NCBI GenBank assembly: GCA_002420115.1
Contig: DIHK01000067.1
Location: forward strand, 1 to 5,981
DNA from: Nitrospira sp. UBA5698
GTDB taxonomy: Bacteria > Nitrospirota > Nitrospiria > Nitrospirales > Nitrospiraceae
DNA length: 5,981 nt
Reading direction: 5' to 3'
The position numbers and the translations under genes are program-made. Of the stretch, positions 1 through 5,408 are shown piece by piece; within the stretch, counting starts at the first letter, position 1; each line of letters starts with the position of its first letter. Under the pieces are notes generated by a model, which was given only the letters and a program-made list of their open reading frames with translations, was not told the origin of the DNA and made no database searches.

Positions 1-903
1 CTCCTCGTCCTGACCCTCCTCACCGCCCTGATTCTCGAATTCGACGCGGAGGCCAGACGGGAATACCGCGCGGCCGCCACCTTCCGCGACGACTATAAGG
101 CCACCATGCTGACGCGGGCTGCCGTTCAGGCCACCAAGGCCGTACTGCTGCAAGATCTCATGCGGGAAAAGATGACCGGCCAAAAATACGACGGTCCGAC
201 TGATATATGGGCCATGCCGATCACCAAGTTTCCGATCGGTGACGGGTTCCTCACCGCACGAATCCAAGATGAGATGGGGAAATTGAACCTGAACGATCTC
301 GCCTCAACCTCAGGCGGGGAGCTGGAACAAAAGAGGAAAGTCACTCGGGTCAAACGACTGTTTGAGTTACTCAGGCTCAGTCCCAGCCTGGTTGATGCAC
401 TCATCGATTGGGTAGACCAAGACGAAGCGCCTCAGCCGGCCGGCGCCGAGAGCCTCTACTATCAATCCTTGAGACCCCCCTACCGTGCCGCCAACAGCCC
501 CCTCCCGGGTTTGGGGGATTTGAGACTCATCAAAGGATTTACACCGGAGGTCATCGAGCGGATCACGCCGTACGTCACGGTCTTTCCCACGGAGGGCGGT
601 GCCGGCATAAACGTCAACACGGCCGATCCGATCGTGCTGCAGACCCTGGACCCGGCCGTCAGCCAATCAGTCGCGATGGAGATCGTCCAGGGACGACCGT
701 TCAAGACCAAAGTGGAACTCGACCGGGTCAGTAGCTTTCAAGAAATCGGGCGAACCCTACGCAACGACTATGACGTGAAATCAGACCATTTCTCAGCACG
801 TCTCACCATCACCGTCAACGAAACCACCAAGAGTTCGTTGGTCATCTTGAAACGAGATAGCAGTAAAGGGGACAGCGCGGTAGAGTATCTGAAGATTTTG
901 TAA
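1..903 (+). CDS. gspK: Type II secretion minor pseudopilin GspK, 5'-truncated by window edge
   Basis: GspK is the minor pseudopilin that caps the type II secretion pseudopilus, in a tip complex with GspI and GspJ at the inner membrane/periplasm. The frame is open from base 1, giving 300 visible residues before TAA at 901-903. An ATG at 106 is in frame but is not the start: the codons before it encode a hydrophobic helix (LLVLTLLTALILEF, residues 1-14) followed by a basic/acidic stretch, as in the pseudopilin N-terminus. GspK hallmarks follow: GKLNLN (about 93-98), DWVDQDE (136-142), a GAESLYY...PPYRAANSPLPGL block, a G-F-T-P-E segment of helix-hairpin-helix character, and INVNTADP (about 203-210). 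Probably 15-25 residues, including the prepilin peptidase site, lie outside the window. The gene is convergent with the signalling cluster, so it likely ends a gsp operon to the left. Confidence 0.93.
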   Translation, partial: LLVLTLLTALILEFDAEARREYRAAATFRDDYKATMLTRAAVQATKAVLLQDLMREKMTGQKYDGPTDIWAMPITKFPIGDGFLTARIQDEMGKLNLNDLASTSGGELEQKRKVTRVKRLFELLRLSPSLVDALIDWVDQDEAPQPAGAESLYYQSLRPPYRAANSPLPGLGDLRLIKGFTPEVIERITPYVTVFPTEGGAGINVNTADPIVLQTLDPAVSQSVAMEIVQGRPFKTKVELDRVSSFQEIGRTLRNDYDVKSDHFSARLTITVNETTKSSLVILKRDSSKGDSAVEYLKIL

Positions 904-973
904 GGGTTTCTGGTTTCAAGTTCAACGTTTCACGTCGCAAAAAACTTGAAACTTTAAACTCGAAACCCGAAAC
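904..973. repeat. Palindromic repeat family B, copy 1 (possible bidirectional terminator)
   Basis: The whole gap between the stop codons of gspK (+) and the receiver-ATPase gene (-) is a nested inverted repeat. The outer stem is GGGTTTC at 904-910 with GAAACCC at 962-968 (7 bp). The inner stem is GTTTCAAGTT at 913-922 with AACTTGAAAC at 943-952 (10 bp, perfect). The loop, about 923-942, ends in an A-run (T-run on the minus strand). Its position between convergent genes suits a two-way transcription stop, but the stems are AT-rich and there is no classical GC stem followed by a U-tract on either strand. Similar GTTTCAAG-type hairpins occur at about 2284-2347 and 4124-4185, so this is one of a repeat family. 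Confidence 0.8.
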
Positions 974-1873
974 TTAGCCGAGCGGTACCGTGATCGTGAC
1001 CTCGTTCCCCCGTTCATTGTAGGTTAGACCGGGGAAGAAGGCTTTGGTGAGAAATATCCCCCGGCCACTCGCACCCTCGGAGTCCTCCACCTCTTGAGAG
1101 CGTGCGAGCACCGTCTGCCACGGGAATCCCTTTCCCTCATCGGTGATCCGGTACTGCAGGTGATTGTCACTCCGTTCGTGAAACACACGGATGGTCACCC
1201 GGCGCTCTCTGAGACGAGGCTGGGCCAACCGTTTCGCCACCAGCTGATCATAACACCCGTCGGCCAGAGCCTTCTGTTTTTCCTGCCCCTGAATCTCGAG
1301 ATTCCCATGTTCAACGGCATTGAAGAGGAGCTCTTGCAGCGCACCCTGAATATGGATTCTCTGAAGCGGCGGTAGCGCGGACGCCGTCATCTTGAGCAGC
1401 CAGGAAATAACGCCGGGGATATACGCGGGATCCGAATCAACGGTCAATTCATAGTCAAACTGTCGAGCACCCGGCACATCCAGCGGATGGCAAGGCAAGA
1501 AGTCCTGAGCACGCTGCAGCACGGAGGCCAGCTCTTCCTCAGCAACGGGTTTGTGCAGGTAATCAATCGCCCCGCCACGCAGGGCCTCCACGATCAGCGG
1601 TTCCGGCGCATTGTGGGCCATGACGATCACCGGACAGGGCTCATGCCGAGCCTTGAGTTCCTTGACCAACGCCAATCCGGCACCATCCGGAAGAAACAGA
1701 TCGGTGATTACGATATCCGGAGTTGCCCCCTCAATTGTGGTCATCGCGGCCATCGGGTCAGGGACGCTCGTCACTGAAAACCCTCGGCCCTGTACGTAGC
1801 GGGCAATTCGCGATTGAGTCTCTACACAGGGATCGATGACCAACAGCTGATCCACTGGTAACGGCATATTCAT
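974..1873 (-). CDS. Response regulator receiver fused to RsbW-like HATPase (predicted STAS-protein kinase)
   Basis: The protein has 299 residues. Residues about 8-125 form a receiver with phospho-acceptor Asp58 (DIVITDLFLPDG) and Lys108 (DYLHKPV). Residues about 140-298 form a GHKL ATP-binding domain of the anti-sigma-factor type: N-box E181-x3-N185-AVEHGN, G1 box D245-EGKG (G247, G249) and G2 box SGRGIFL (269-275). There is no DHp dimerisation/phospho-His helix, so this is unlikely to be a histidine kinase. By analogy with SpoIIAB/RsbW it should phosphorylate a STAS protein on serine, and one is encoded three genes upstream. The receiver looks atypical: the acidic pair is Asp14-Pro15 and the switch Thr/Ser position is Ala86. 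The ATG overlaps the hpt stop (ATGA), implying translational coupling; a second in-frame ATG at codon 3 is possible. The domain calls are firm; the kinase activity is inferred. Confidence 0.87.
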   Translation of the reverse strand: MNMPLPVDQLLVIDPCVETQSRIARYVQGRGFSVTSVPDPMAAMTTIEGATPDIVITDLFLPDGAGLALVKELKARHEPCPVIVMAHNAPEPLIVEALRGGAIDYLHKPVAEEELASVLQRAQDFLPCHPLDVPGARQFDYELTVDSDPAYIPGVISWLLKMTASALPPLQRIHIQGALQELLFNAVEHGNLEIQGQEKQKALADGCYDQLVAKRLAQPRLRERRVTIRVFHERSDNHLQYRITDEGKGFPWQTVLARSQEVEDSEGASGRGIFLTKAFFPGLTYNERGNEVTITVPLG

Positions 1874-2229
1874 GCAGCCATGCCTTGGTCAAGGATGGGA
1901 CGCAGATCGGCCAGCAGGCGATGAACTTCCCGCTCCAACGCGACATAGAGTTCCCCACCCTGTGCCAAGTTGCCGGCTTTCGCAGACTCTTCCAACTCTT
2001 TACAGGCCTGAAGTGCGGCCGGAGCACAAAACTGTAAAATCGCCCCCTTCAACCGATGACTCCATCGCGCCACACCGACGGCATCTCCAACCGTGAGAGC
2101 CGCCTGGGCCTGAGCCAAATCTTTTGGACCATGCTCCAGAAACAACTCCACCATCATCACGAGTGTCTCCCGGTCCTGATCCACCCGGGCAAGTGCTTCA
2201 TCCAAATTAAAAGCCGGGTTTGGGTTCAT
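1870..2229 (-). CDS. Free-standing Hpt phosphotransfer protein
   Basis: This 119-residue protein is one histidine phosphotransfer domain. The signature WSHRLKGAILQFCA gives phospho-accepting His58 with the usual Lys61-Gly62. Flanking helices (NLDEALARVDQD at 8-19; ELFLEHGPKDLAQAQAAL at 28-45; acidic C-terminal helices) match the four-helix bundle of the family. Hpt proteins relay phosphate in the cytoplasm between hybrid sensor kinases and receivers. No hybrid kinase is in the window, so the donor is elsewhere. Two receiver proteins flank it (upstream receiver-phosphatase, downstream receiver-ATPase) and are the obvious acceptors, as for HptB and HsbR in Pseudomonas. AGGAG at 2236-2240 lies six bases before the ATG, supporting the start. 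Its stop overlaps the next gene's start by four bases. Confidence 0.9.
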   Translation of the reverse strand: MNPNPAFNLDEALARVDQDRETLVMMVELFLEHGPKDLAQAQAALTVGDAVGVARWSHRLKGAILQFCAPAALQACKELEESAKAGNLAQGGELYVALEREVHRLLADLRPILDQGMAA

Positions 2230-2235
2230 TGCTCA

Positions 2236-2240
2236 CTCCT
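2236..2240 (-). promoter_or_regulatory. Ribosome binding site of the hpt gene
   Basis: AGGAG on the minus strand, six bases upstream of the ATG at 2229-2227. It directly abuts repeat-derived sequence starting at 2241, so the repeat stops just short of the translation signal. Confidence 0.75.
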
Positions 2241-2280
2241 GAAACGTAACGTGCATCGCGTGAAGCGTCGTGCGTGGAGA
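2241..2280. repeat. Degenerate family A repeat fragment
   Basis: This stretch between the hpt ribosome binding site and family B copy 2 contains GAAACGT...CGCGTGAAGCGTCG, matching the GAAACGTGAAGCGT arm of the family A elements. I do not see a complete opposite arm, so it is likely a decayed or partial copy. The order fragment A plus B resembles the composite B plus A array at 4124-4230. Confidence 0.5.
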
Positions 2281-2283
2281 GTC

Positions 2284-2347
2284 GGGTTTCAAGTTTCAGG
2301 TTTCAAGTGTTTTGACACCGTGAAACATACAACTTGAGACATGAAAC
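2284..2347. repeat. Palindromic repeat family B, copy 2
   Basis: An inverted repeat lying 25 bases beyond the stop codon of the receiver-phosphatase gene. The arm GTTTCAGGTTTCAAGT at 2293-2308 pairs with ACTTGAGACATGAAAC at 2332-2347 at 14 of 16 positions, with a loop of about 23 bases. It shares the GTTTCAAG/CTTGAAAC vocabulary with the copies at 904-973 and 4124-4185. It sits between the phosphatase gene and hpt on the same strand, so if it terminates or stabilises transcripts it would lower or uncouple hpt expression relative to the upstream genes. Confidence 0.75.
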
Positions 2348-2372
2348 GCAGCCAAGCTCGCACGCGACTTGT

Positions 2373-3572
2373 TCAACAACCTGTGAATTCGACAGCCATG
2401 ACTGCCACATCGTCTGGGAATTGCTCATGCCCCAGCCAGTGAACCGCCTCGTTGACCGCACCGGATAAGACCTCCGACAACGGCCGGCGACCAAACGTAC
2501 GGACCAGCTCCTCCAAACGATCTTGCCCCCACAGATTGCCGGTTGCGTCCGGCACTTCATAGAGACCGTCACTCAACAGATAGAGACGATCCCCCGGTTC
2601 AATCGTAAGCACGTCAGTCCCGTACACCGTCGACGGATCGAATCCCAGCGGAAGGTTCGGTTTCGCCATCCAACAGATCTCGCCGGACCGACGGTGAAGA
2701 AACACCCCGCTATGTCCCGCTGTCGCGTAGGAGAGGGTCCGTGAACGAATATCAAGGGTCGCAAACACGATCGTGAAATAATGTCCGTTCTCCGTGAGAG
2801 GAAAGTGTTTATTCGCCTCGGTCAGGATCGCCCCGGGATCACTTGACCCGACATGACGAACCAGGCTCTCTCGGCGAAGAAACGTGGCAAAGGAAGCAGA
2901 TCGCAAAGCCGGTGACACACCGTGACCGGACGCATCAAGCAGATACAGCCCCAGCAAGTCATGATTCCATGGAACCACATTAAAGAGATCCCCGCCTAAC
3001 CCGAGTGAGGGTCGATACACACGAACCATCTCGACACCCGGACCGATTGTCCCGGACACAGGCAGCAGCGACTCGACATACCGCGCCGCCGACTGCAATT
3101 CGCGTTCGAGTGTATCTTGCTTTCGTCTGATCTCCGCCGTTACGTCTTCCAGACGTTTGATCAGTCCTGCCGCACGGATCCCGGCTTGCACACGAGCGGT
3201 AATTTCATATTTACTGGCGGCCTTACTGAGAAAATCATCCGCCCCCCGAGCCAATCCTTCCGCGATTTGCTCCGGTTGATCGTTGCTCGTCATCATCAGA
3301 ATTTGACTCGACAGGAGTGCCGGATCCTGACGCACCATTTCACAGAAGGACGGGCCGTCCATCTCAGGCATCATCCAATCCAAGATCGTCAAATCCGGAC
3401 GCTCACGGCGGAGCATATCCAACCCGGCCTTGCCGTCGTCAGCCTGCAGAACGCGATACCCAAGCCGTTTGAGCCGAGCCGCCAACGCCACACGCGCCGT
3501 CGGCTCATCGTCGATGATGAGGACTGTTTGCCCCGTCGCCTGACCTGTTGGTTCAACTGACGTTGACGGCAT
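2373..3572 (-). CDS. Response regulator with PP2C/SpoIIE (RsbU-type) serine phosphatase output
   Basis: The protein has 399 residues. A canonical receiver (about 16-135) has the acidic pair Asp21-Asp22, phospho-acceptor Asp65 (LTILDWMMPEMDG), switch Thr95 and Lys117. A predicted coiled coil (about 138-168, rich in E, R, K and L) joins it to a SpoIIE/RsbU PP2C phosphatase (about 178-396). Metal-binding motifs are GLGGDLFNVV (Asp195), DASGHG (Asp213), LLSDGLYE (Asp335) and PDDVAVM (Asp387-Asp388). Such enzymes dephosphorylate a phosphoserine STAS antagonist; the STAS gene is immediately upstream in the cluster. The receiver-PP2C order matches the front of Pseudomonas HsbR, but the C-terminal kinase domain is absent and a similar ATPase domain is encoded two genes on. 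The weak AAAGG at 3579-3583 lies six bases before the ATG. The STAS substrate is inferred. Confidence 0.93.
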   Translation of the reverse strand: MPSTSVEPTGQATGQTVLIIDDEPTARVALAARLKRLGYRVLQADDGKAGLDMLRRERPDLTILDWMMPEMDGPSFCEMVRQDPALLSSQILMMTSNDQPEQIAEGLARGADDFLSKAASKYEITARVQAGIRAAGLIKRLEDVTAEIRRKQDTLERELQSAARYVESLLPVSGTIGPGVEMVRVYRPSLGLGGDLFNVVPWNHDLLGLYLLDASGHGVSPALRSASFATFLRRESLVRHVGSSDPGAILTEANKHFPLTENGHYFTIVFATLDIRSRTLSYATAGHSGVFLHRRSGEICWMAKPNLPLGFDPSTVYGTDVLTIEPGDRLYLLSDGLYEVPDATGNLWGQDRLEELVRTFGRRPLSEVLSGAVNEAVHWLGHEQFPDDVAVMAVEFTGC

Positions 3573-3635
3573 CAGTGGCCTTTCATACGTCGCTTACTTC
3601 TTCGATAGCGTTTATGGATGTGCTCCGTGTGATGT

Positions 3636-3733
3636 GTATCTCGTGAAGCGTGAAGCGCGGGAGGGAATGGGCGTGTATCTCAGCCGTTTCAGAAATACGA
3701 GATACGCTTCACGTTACTTCCTCTCGCTTCACG
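3636..3733. repeat. Palindromic repeat family A, divergent long copy
   Basis: GTATCTCGTGAAGCGTGAAGCG at 3636-3657 is followed about 40 bases later by GAGATACGCTTCACG (3699-3713) and then CGCTTCACG (3725-3733), so CGTGAAGCG units face each other across a spacer. The last unit ends one base before the STAS stop codon (3737-3735). This copy is longer and more divergent than those at 4184-4230, 4848-4906 and 5346-5404, with an extra segment in the middle. It takes up most of the 162-bp gap between the STAS and receiver-phosphatase genes. The rest (3573-3635) carries the weak ribosome binding site and no promoter I can support. Confidence 0.75.
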
Positions 3734-3734
3734 A

Positions 3735-4085
3735 TTAGGCCGCTTTCTGCTGGCCGGCCAAGGCATCCTGCTCATTGTCGTACACAGGGATCAGCTTCTG
3801 AATATTTGCGAGGCTCATGATTTCACGCACATAGCTTTGCGGCTTCAACATGCTGACCTTGCCCTGGCTTAACTTGAAATTCTGAGACACCAGCGCCAGC
3901 AGACCAAGCCCAGAACTATCGACGAAGCGGACCTCAGCCATATTTAGAATCAAATGCCGACAACCTTTTTGCCGAATCGCCTCCACCGCCGTCTTAAATT
4001 GCTCACGATTGGCATAGGTGAGATCCCCAGCCAACTCAAGCACCACGCCATTTGCAACAGGGCGTTCTTTCGTCTGCATCGCCAT
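3735..4085 (-). CDS. Single-domain STAS protein, anti-sigma-factor antagonist type
   Basis: This 116-residue cytoplasmic protein is about the size of SpoIIAA/RsbV. It has the STAS beta-alpha pattern: VVLELAGDLTYANREQF (14-30), HLILNMAEVRFVDSSGLGLL (44-63) and a C-terminal helix. DSSGLG is the phosphorylation loop; aligned to SpoIIAA Ser58 the target is Ser57. Such proteins switch partners according to phosphorylation, binding a kinase/anti-sigma factor or another target only in one state. Its neighbours supply a matching phosphatase (next gene) and an RsbW-like ATPase (last gene). It corresponds by context to HsbA. No sigma factor or FlgM-like partner is in the window, so the output is unknown. 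A strong AAAGGAGG five bases before the first ATG fixes the start over the ATG at codon 3. Confidence 0.92.
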   Translation of the reverse strand: MAMQTKERPVANGVVLELAGDLTYANREQFKTAVEAIRQKGCRHLILNMAEVRFVDSSGLGLLALVSQNFKLSQGKVSMLKPQSYVREIMSLANIQKLIPVYDNEQDALAGQQKAA

Positions 4086-4090
4086 ATCAT

Positions 4091-4098
4091 CCTCCTTT
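4091..4098 (-). promoter_or_regulatory. Strong ribosome binding site of the STAS gene
   Basis: AAAGGAGG on the minus strand, five bases from the ATG at 4085-4083. It is the best Shine-Dalgarno sequence in the cluster and clearly stronger than those of cheB (GGGG) and the receiver-phosphatase (AAAGG). This suggests the STAS protein is made in excess over its kinase and phosphatase, as a partner switch needs. Confidence 0.85.
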
Positions 4099-4123
4099 GT
4101 TTAGATCCGAATCAGAGTTCCAG

Positions 4124-4185
4124 GTTTCATGTTCAAAGTTTCAAGTTATACAGAAACCAAACACCTCAAACCCAAAGCATGAAAC
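4124..4185. repeat. Palindromic repeat family B, copy 3
   Basis: GTTTCATG at 4124-4131 pairs perfectly with CATGAAAC at 4178-4185. Inside lie weaker facing arms (AAGTTTCAAGTT against CTCAAACCCAAAG). It is the same sequence type as the copies at 904-973 and 2284-2347. The right arm runs straight into the family A element that follows, sharing the bases GAAAC, so the two make one composite block in the gap between cheB and the STAS gene. Confidence 0.7.
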
Positions 4186-4230
4186 GTGAAGCGTCCCCAT
4201 CCGGAACGAGATACGCCTCACGCTTCACGT
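4184..4230. repeat. Palindromic repeat family A copy downstream of cheB
   Basis: A perfect 10-bp stem, ACGTGAAGCG at 4184-4193 with CGCTTCACGT at 4221-4230, encloses a 27-base loop. It matches the copy at 5346-5404 in both flanks (GAAACGTGAAGCGTCC and ACGAGATACGC against ACGAAATACGC) but differs in the loop centre. It ends ten bases beyond the cheB stop codon (4242-4240). Read on the plus strand it encodes KREASPSGTRYASR, a relative of the peptide that the element contributes to CheB. Confidence 0.85.
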
Positions 4231-4239
4231 CACATCTCA

Positions 4240-5322
4240 TCACGCAGCCTTTGAGTAGCCCACATGGGCCAGAATCGCCCCGGCAATATCGCCCAGGGGG
4301 AGCACCTTATCCACAGCTCCTGCCTTGATCGCTTCTTTCGGCATACCGAACACGACGCAGCTCGCCTCATCTTGCGCGATCGTAAACGCACCCGCCTGTT
4401 TCATCGTCAGCAATTCCTTCGCCCCGTCCCCCCCCATCCCGGTCAGAATCACGCCGACGGCATTGGCACCGGCATAACGCGCTACGGAGGCAAACAGCAC
4501 ATCCACCGAGGGTCGATGCCGATTGACTGGAGGATCTTGATTGATCCGCACAGTATAGCGGGCGCCGCTCCGTTCCAGCGCCATATGATAGCCGCCGGGA
4601 GCGACCAAGGCATGTCCCGGCAACACGCTGTCCCCGTCTTCCGCCTCTTTCACGGAGATTCGACAAAGCCCGTTCATCCGATCCGCCCAAGTTTTCGTAA
4701 ACCGCTCAGGCATGTGTTGCGTAATCAGCACCGGCGGCGTATTGGGAGGGAGAACCTCCAACACGTCTTTGACGGCTTCCGTCCCCCCGGTGGACGAACC
4801 GATGGCGATGATCGTATCAGTCGTTTTGATCATGGCGGATGAGGAACCGTGAAGCGTATTTCGTGAAGCGTATTTCGTCTCAGATTCGGACGCTTCACGC
4901 TTCACGAGTAACGGTCTTACACGCGCAGAAGCGGCCACCTTGATTTTTGCGATCAGATCCTGTGCCACTTCATCCATGCCTTCACGCAGGTCGATCTTTG
5001 GTTTGGTGATAAAGTCGACCGCGCCGAGCTCCAAGGCACGGAGCGTCGTCTGACAGCCGGCTTCGGTGAGGGAGCTCACCATCACGACCGGCATTGGATG
5101 CCCGCGCATGAGCTTTTCGAGGAACGTGATGCCGTCCATTCTCGGCATTTCGACGTCCAGGGTGATCACATCGGGATTCAACGCCTTGATCTTCTCGCGG
5201 GCGATATACGGATCAGGCGCTGACCCGACGACCTCAATCTCCTGATCTTTTGCGAGTAACGACGCCAACACCTGGCGCATCAAGGCTGAATCATCCACAT
5301 TAAGGACGCGAATCTTTTTCAT
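4240..5322 (-). CDS. cheB: Chemotaxis protein-glutamate methylesterase/glutamine deamidase CheB
   Basis: CheB removes methyl groups from chemoreceptor glutamates and deamidates receptor glutamines; phosphorylation of its receiver activates it. The protein has 360 residues. The receiver (1-125) has Asp10-Asp11, phospho-acceptor Asp56 (DVITLDVEMPRMDG), Ser83-Ser84 at the switch and Lys107. The methylesterase domain (about 168-356) has the catalytic triad Ser177 (GSSTGG), His203 (TQHMPERF) and Asp299 (GMGGDGA), plus the conserved NRHRPSVDVLF segment. The linker between them is odd: residues about 140-158 (VKREASESETKYASRNTLH) are encoded by a palindromic repeat at 4848-4906 with a near-identical copy outside the gene. 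Both domains look intact and the frame is continuous. The start is fixed by the canonical MKKIRVLNVDDS opening; a GGGG at 5332-5329 is a modest ribosome binding site. cheD lies upstream; no cheR is seen. Confidence 0.97.
   Translation of the reverse strand: MKKIRVLNVDDSALMRQVLASLLAKDQEIEVVGSAPDPYIAREKIKALNPDVITLDVEMPRMDGITFLEKLMRGHPMPVVMVSSLTEAGCQTTLRALELGAVDFITKPKIDLREGMDEVAQDLIAKIKVAASARVRPLLVKREASESETKYASRNTLHGSSSAMIKTTDTIIAIGSSTGGTEAVKDVLEVLPPNTPPVLITQHMPERFTKTWADRMNGLCRISVKEAEDGDSVLPGHALVAPGGYHMALERSGARYTVRINQDPPVNRHRPSVDVLFASVARYAGANAVGVILTGMGGDGAKELLTMKQAGAFTIAQDEASCVVFGMPKEAIKAGAVDKVLPLGDIAGAILAHVGYSKAA
4848..4906. repeat. Palindromic repeat family A copy inside the cheB coding sequence
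   Basis: A 59-bp element lies entirely within cheB. Its core is a perfect 10-bp stem, CGTGAAGCGT at 4862-4871 with ACGCTTCACG at 4890-4899, around an 18-base loop, with extra CGTGAAGCG-type units at each end (4848-4857 and 4897-4906). Its reverse complement matches 5346-5404 at 56 of 59 positions. In cheB sense it is read in the only frame without a stop (the other two hit TGA) and supplies the hydrophilic interdomain linker, about residues 140-158. The position between domains explains why the insertion could be tolerated. Confidence 0.93.
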
Positions 5323-5328
5323 GTATAA

Positions 5329-5332
5329 CCCC
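5329..5332 (-). promoter_or_regulatory. Probable ribosome binding site of cheB
   Basis: GGGG on the minus strand, six bases from the ATG at 5322-5320. It directly adjoins repeat-like sequence (CGAGATAC, 5340-5333), so the cheB leader between the cheD stop and the start codon is almost entirely repeat. Confidence 0.5.
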
Positions 5333-5345
5333 GTATCTCGTCGTT

Positions 5346-5404
5346 CGTGAAACGTGAAGCGTCCGAATCTGAGACGAAATACGCTTCACGAGATGCGCTT
5401 CACG
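5346..5404. repeat. Palindromic repeat family A copy between cheD and cheB
   Basis: A 59-bp element with a perfect 10-bp stem, CGTGAAGCGT at 5353-5362 with ACGCTTCACG at 5381-5390, and an 18-base loop. It is the inverted copy of the element inside cheB (three mismatches in 59). It ends four bases from the cheD stop codon (5411-5409), and related sequence (GTATCTCG at 5333-5340) continues to the cheB ribosome binding site. On the plus strand the element carries the same open frame (KREASESETKYASR), here with no real gene around it. Confidence 0.93.
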
Positions 5405-5408
5405 CCGC

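Noticed and set aside
106..903. ATG at 106 as the start of the gspK gene
   Set aside because: The same frame is open to base 1 and encodes the pseudopilin hydrophobic helix, so the gene begins before the window.
3117..3560. 147-codon plus-strand open frame antisense to the receiver-phosphatase gene
   Set aside because: It covers the receiver-coding part of a well-supported gene on the other strand; the translation shows no family features.
4100..4180. Sigma-70-like promoter for the STAS gene on the minus strand (TTGAGG ... TATAAC)
   Set aside because: The spacer is only about 13 bases and the match lies in repeat sequence rich in TTGAAA-like words, so I cannot support it.
4264..4842. 192-codon open frame on the plus strand, antisense to cheB
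   Set aside because: It lies wholly within the methylesterase domain of a clear cheB, has no recognisable domain (Arg/His/Pro-rich shadow composition) and is explained by the codon bias of the real gene.
3636..5404. CRISPR array
   Set aside because: Repeats are irregularly spaced by whole genes, occur in both orientations and have divergent loops; there are no regular spacers or cas genes.
4848..5404. Invertible DNA switch using the two inverted 59-bp copies
   Set aside because: Inversion would flip the receiver-coding part of cheB and its start, no recombinase is present, and nothing suggests programmed inversion.
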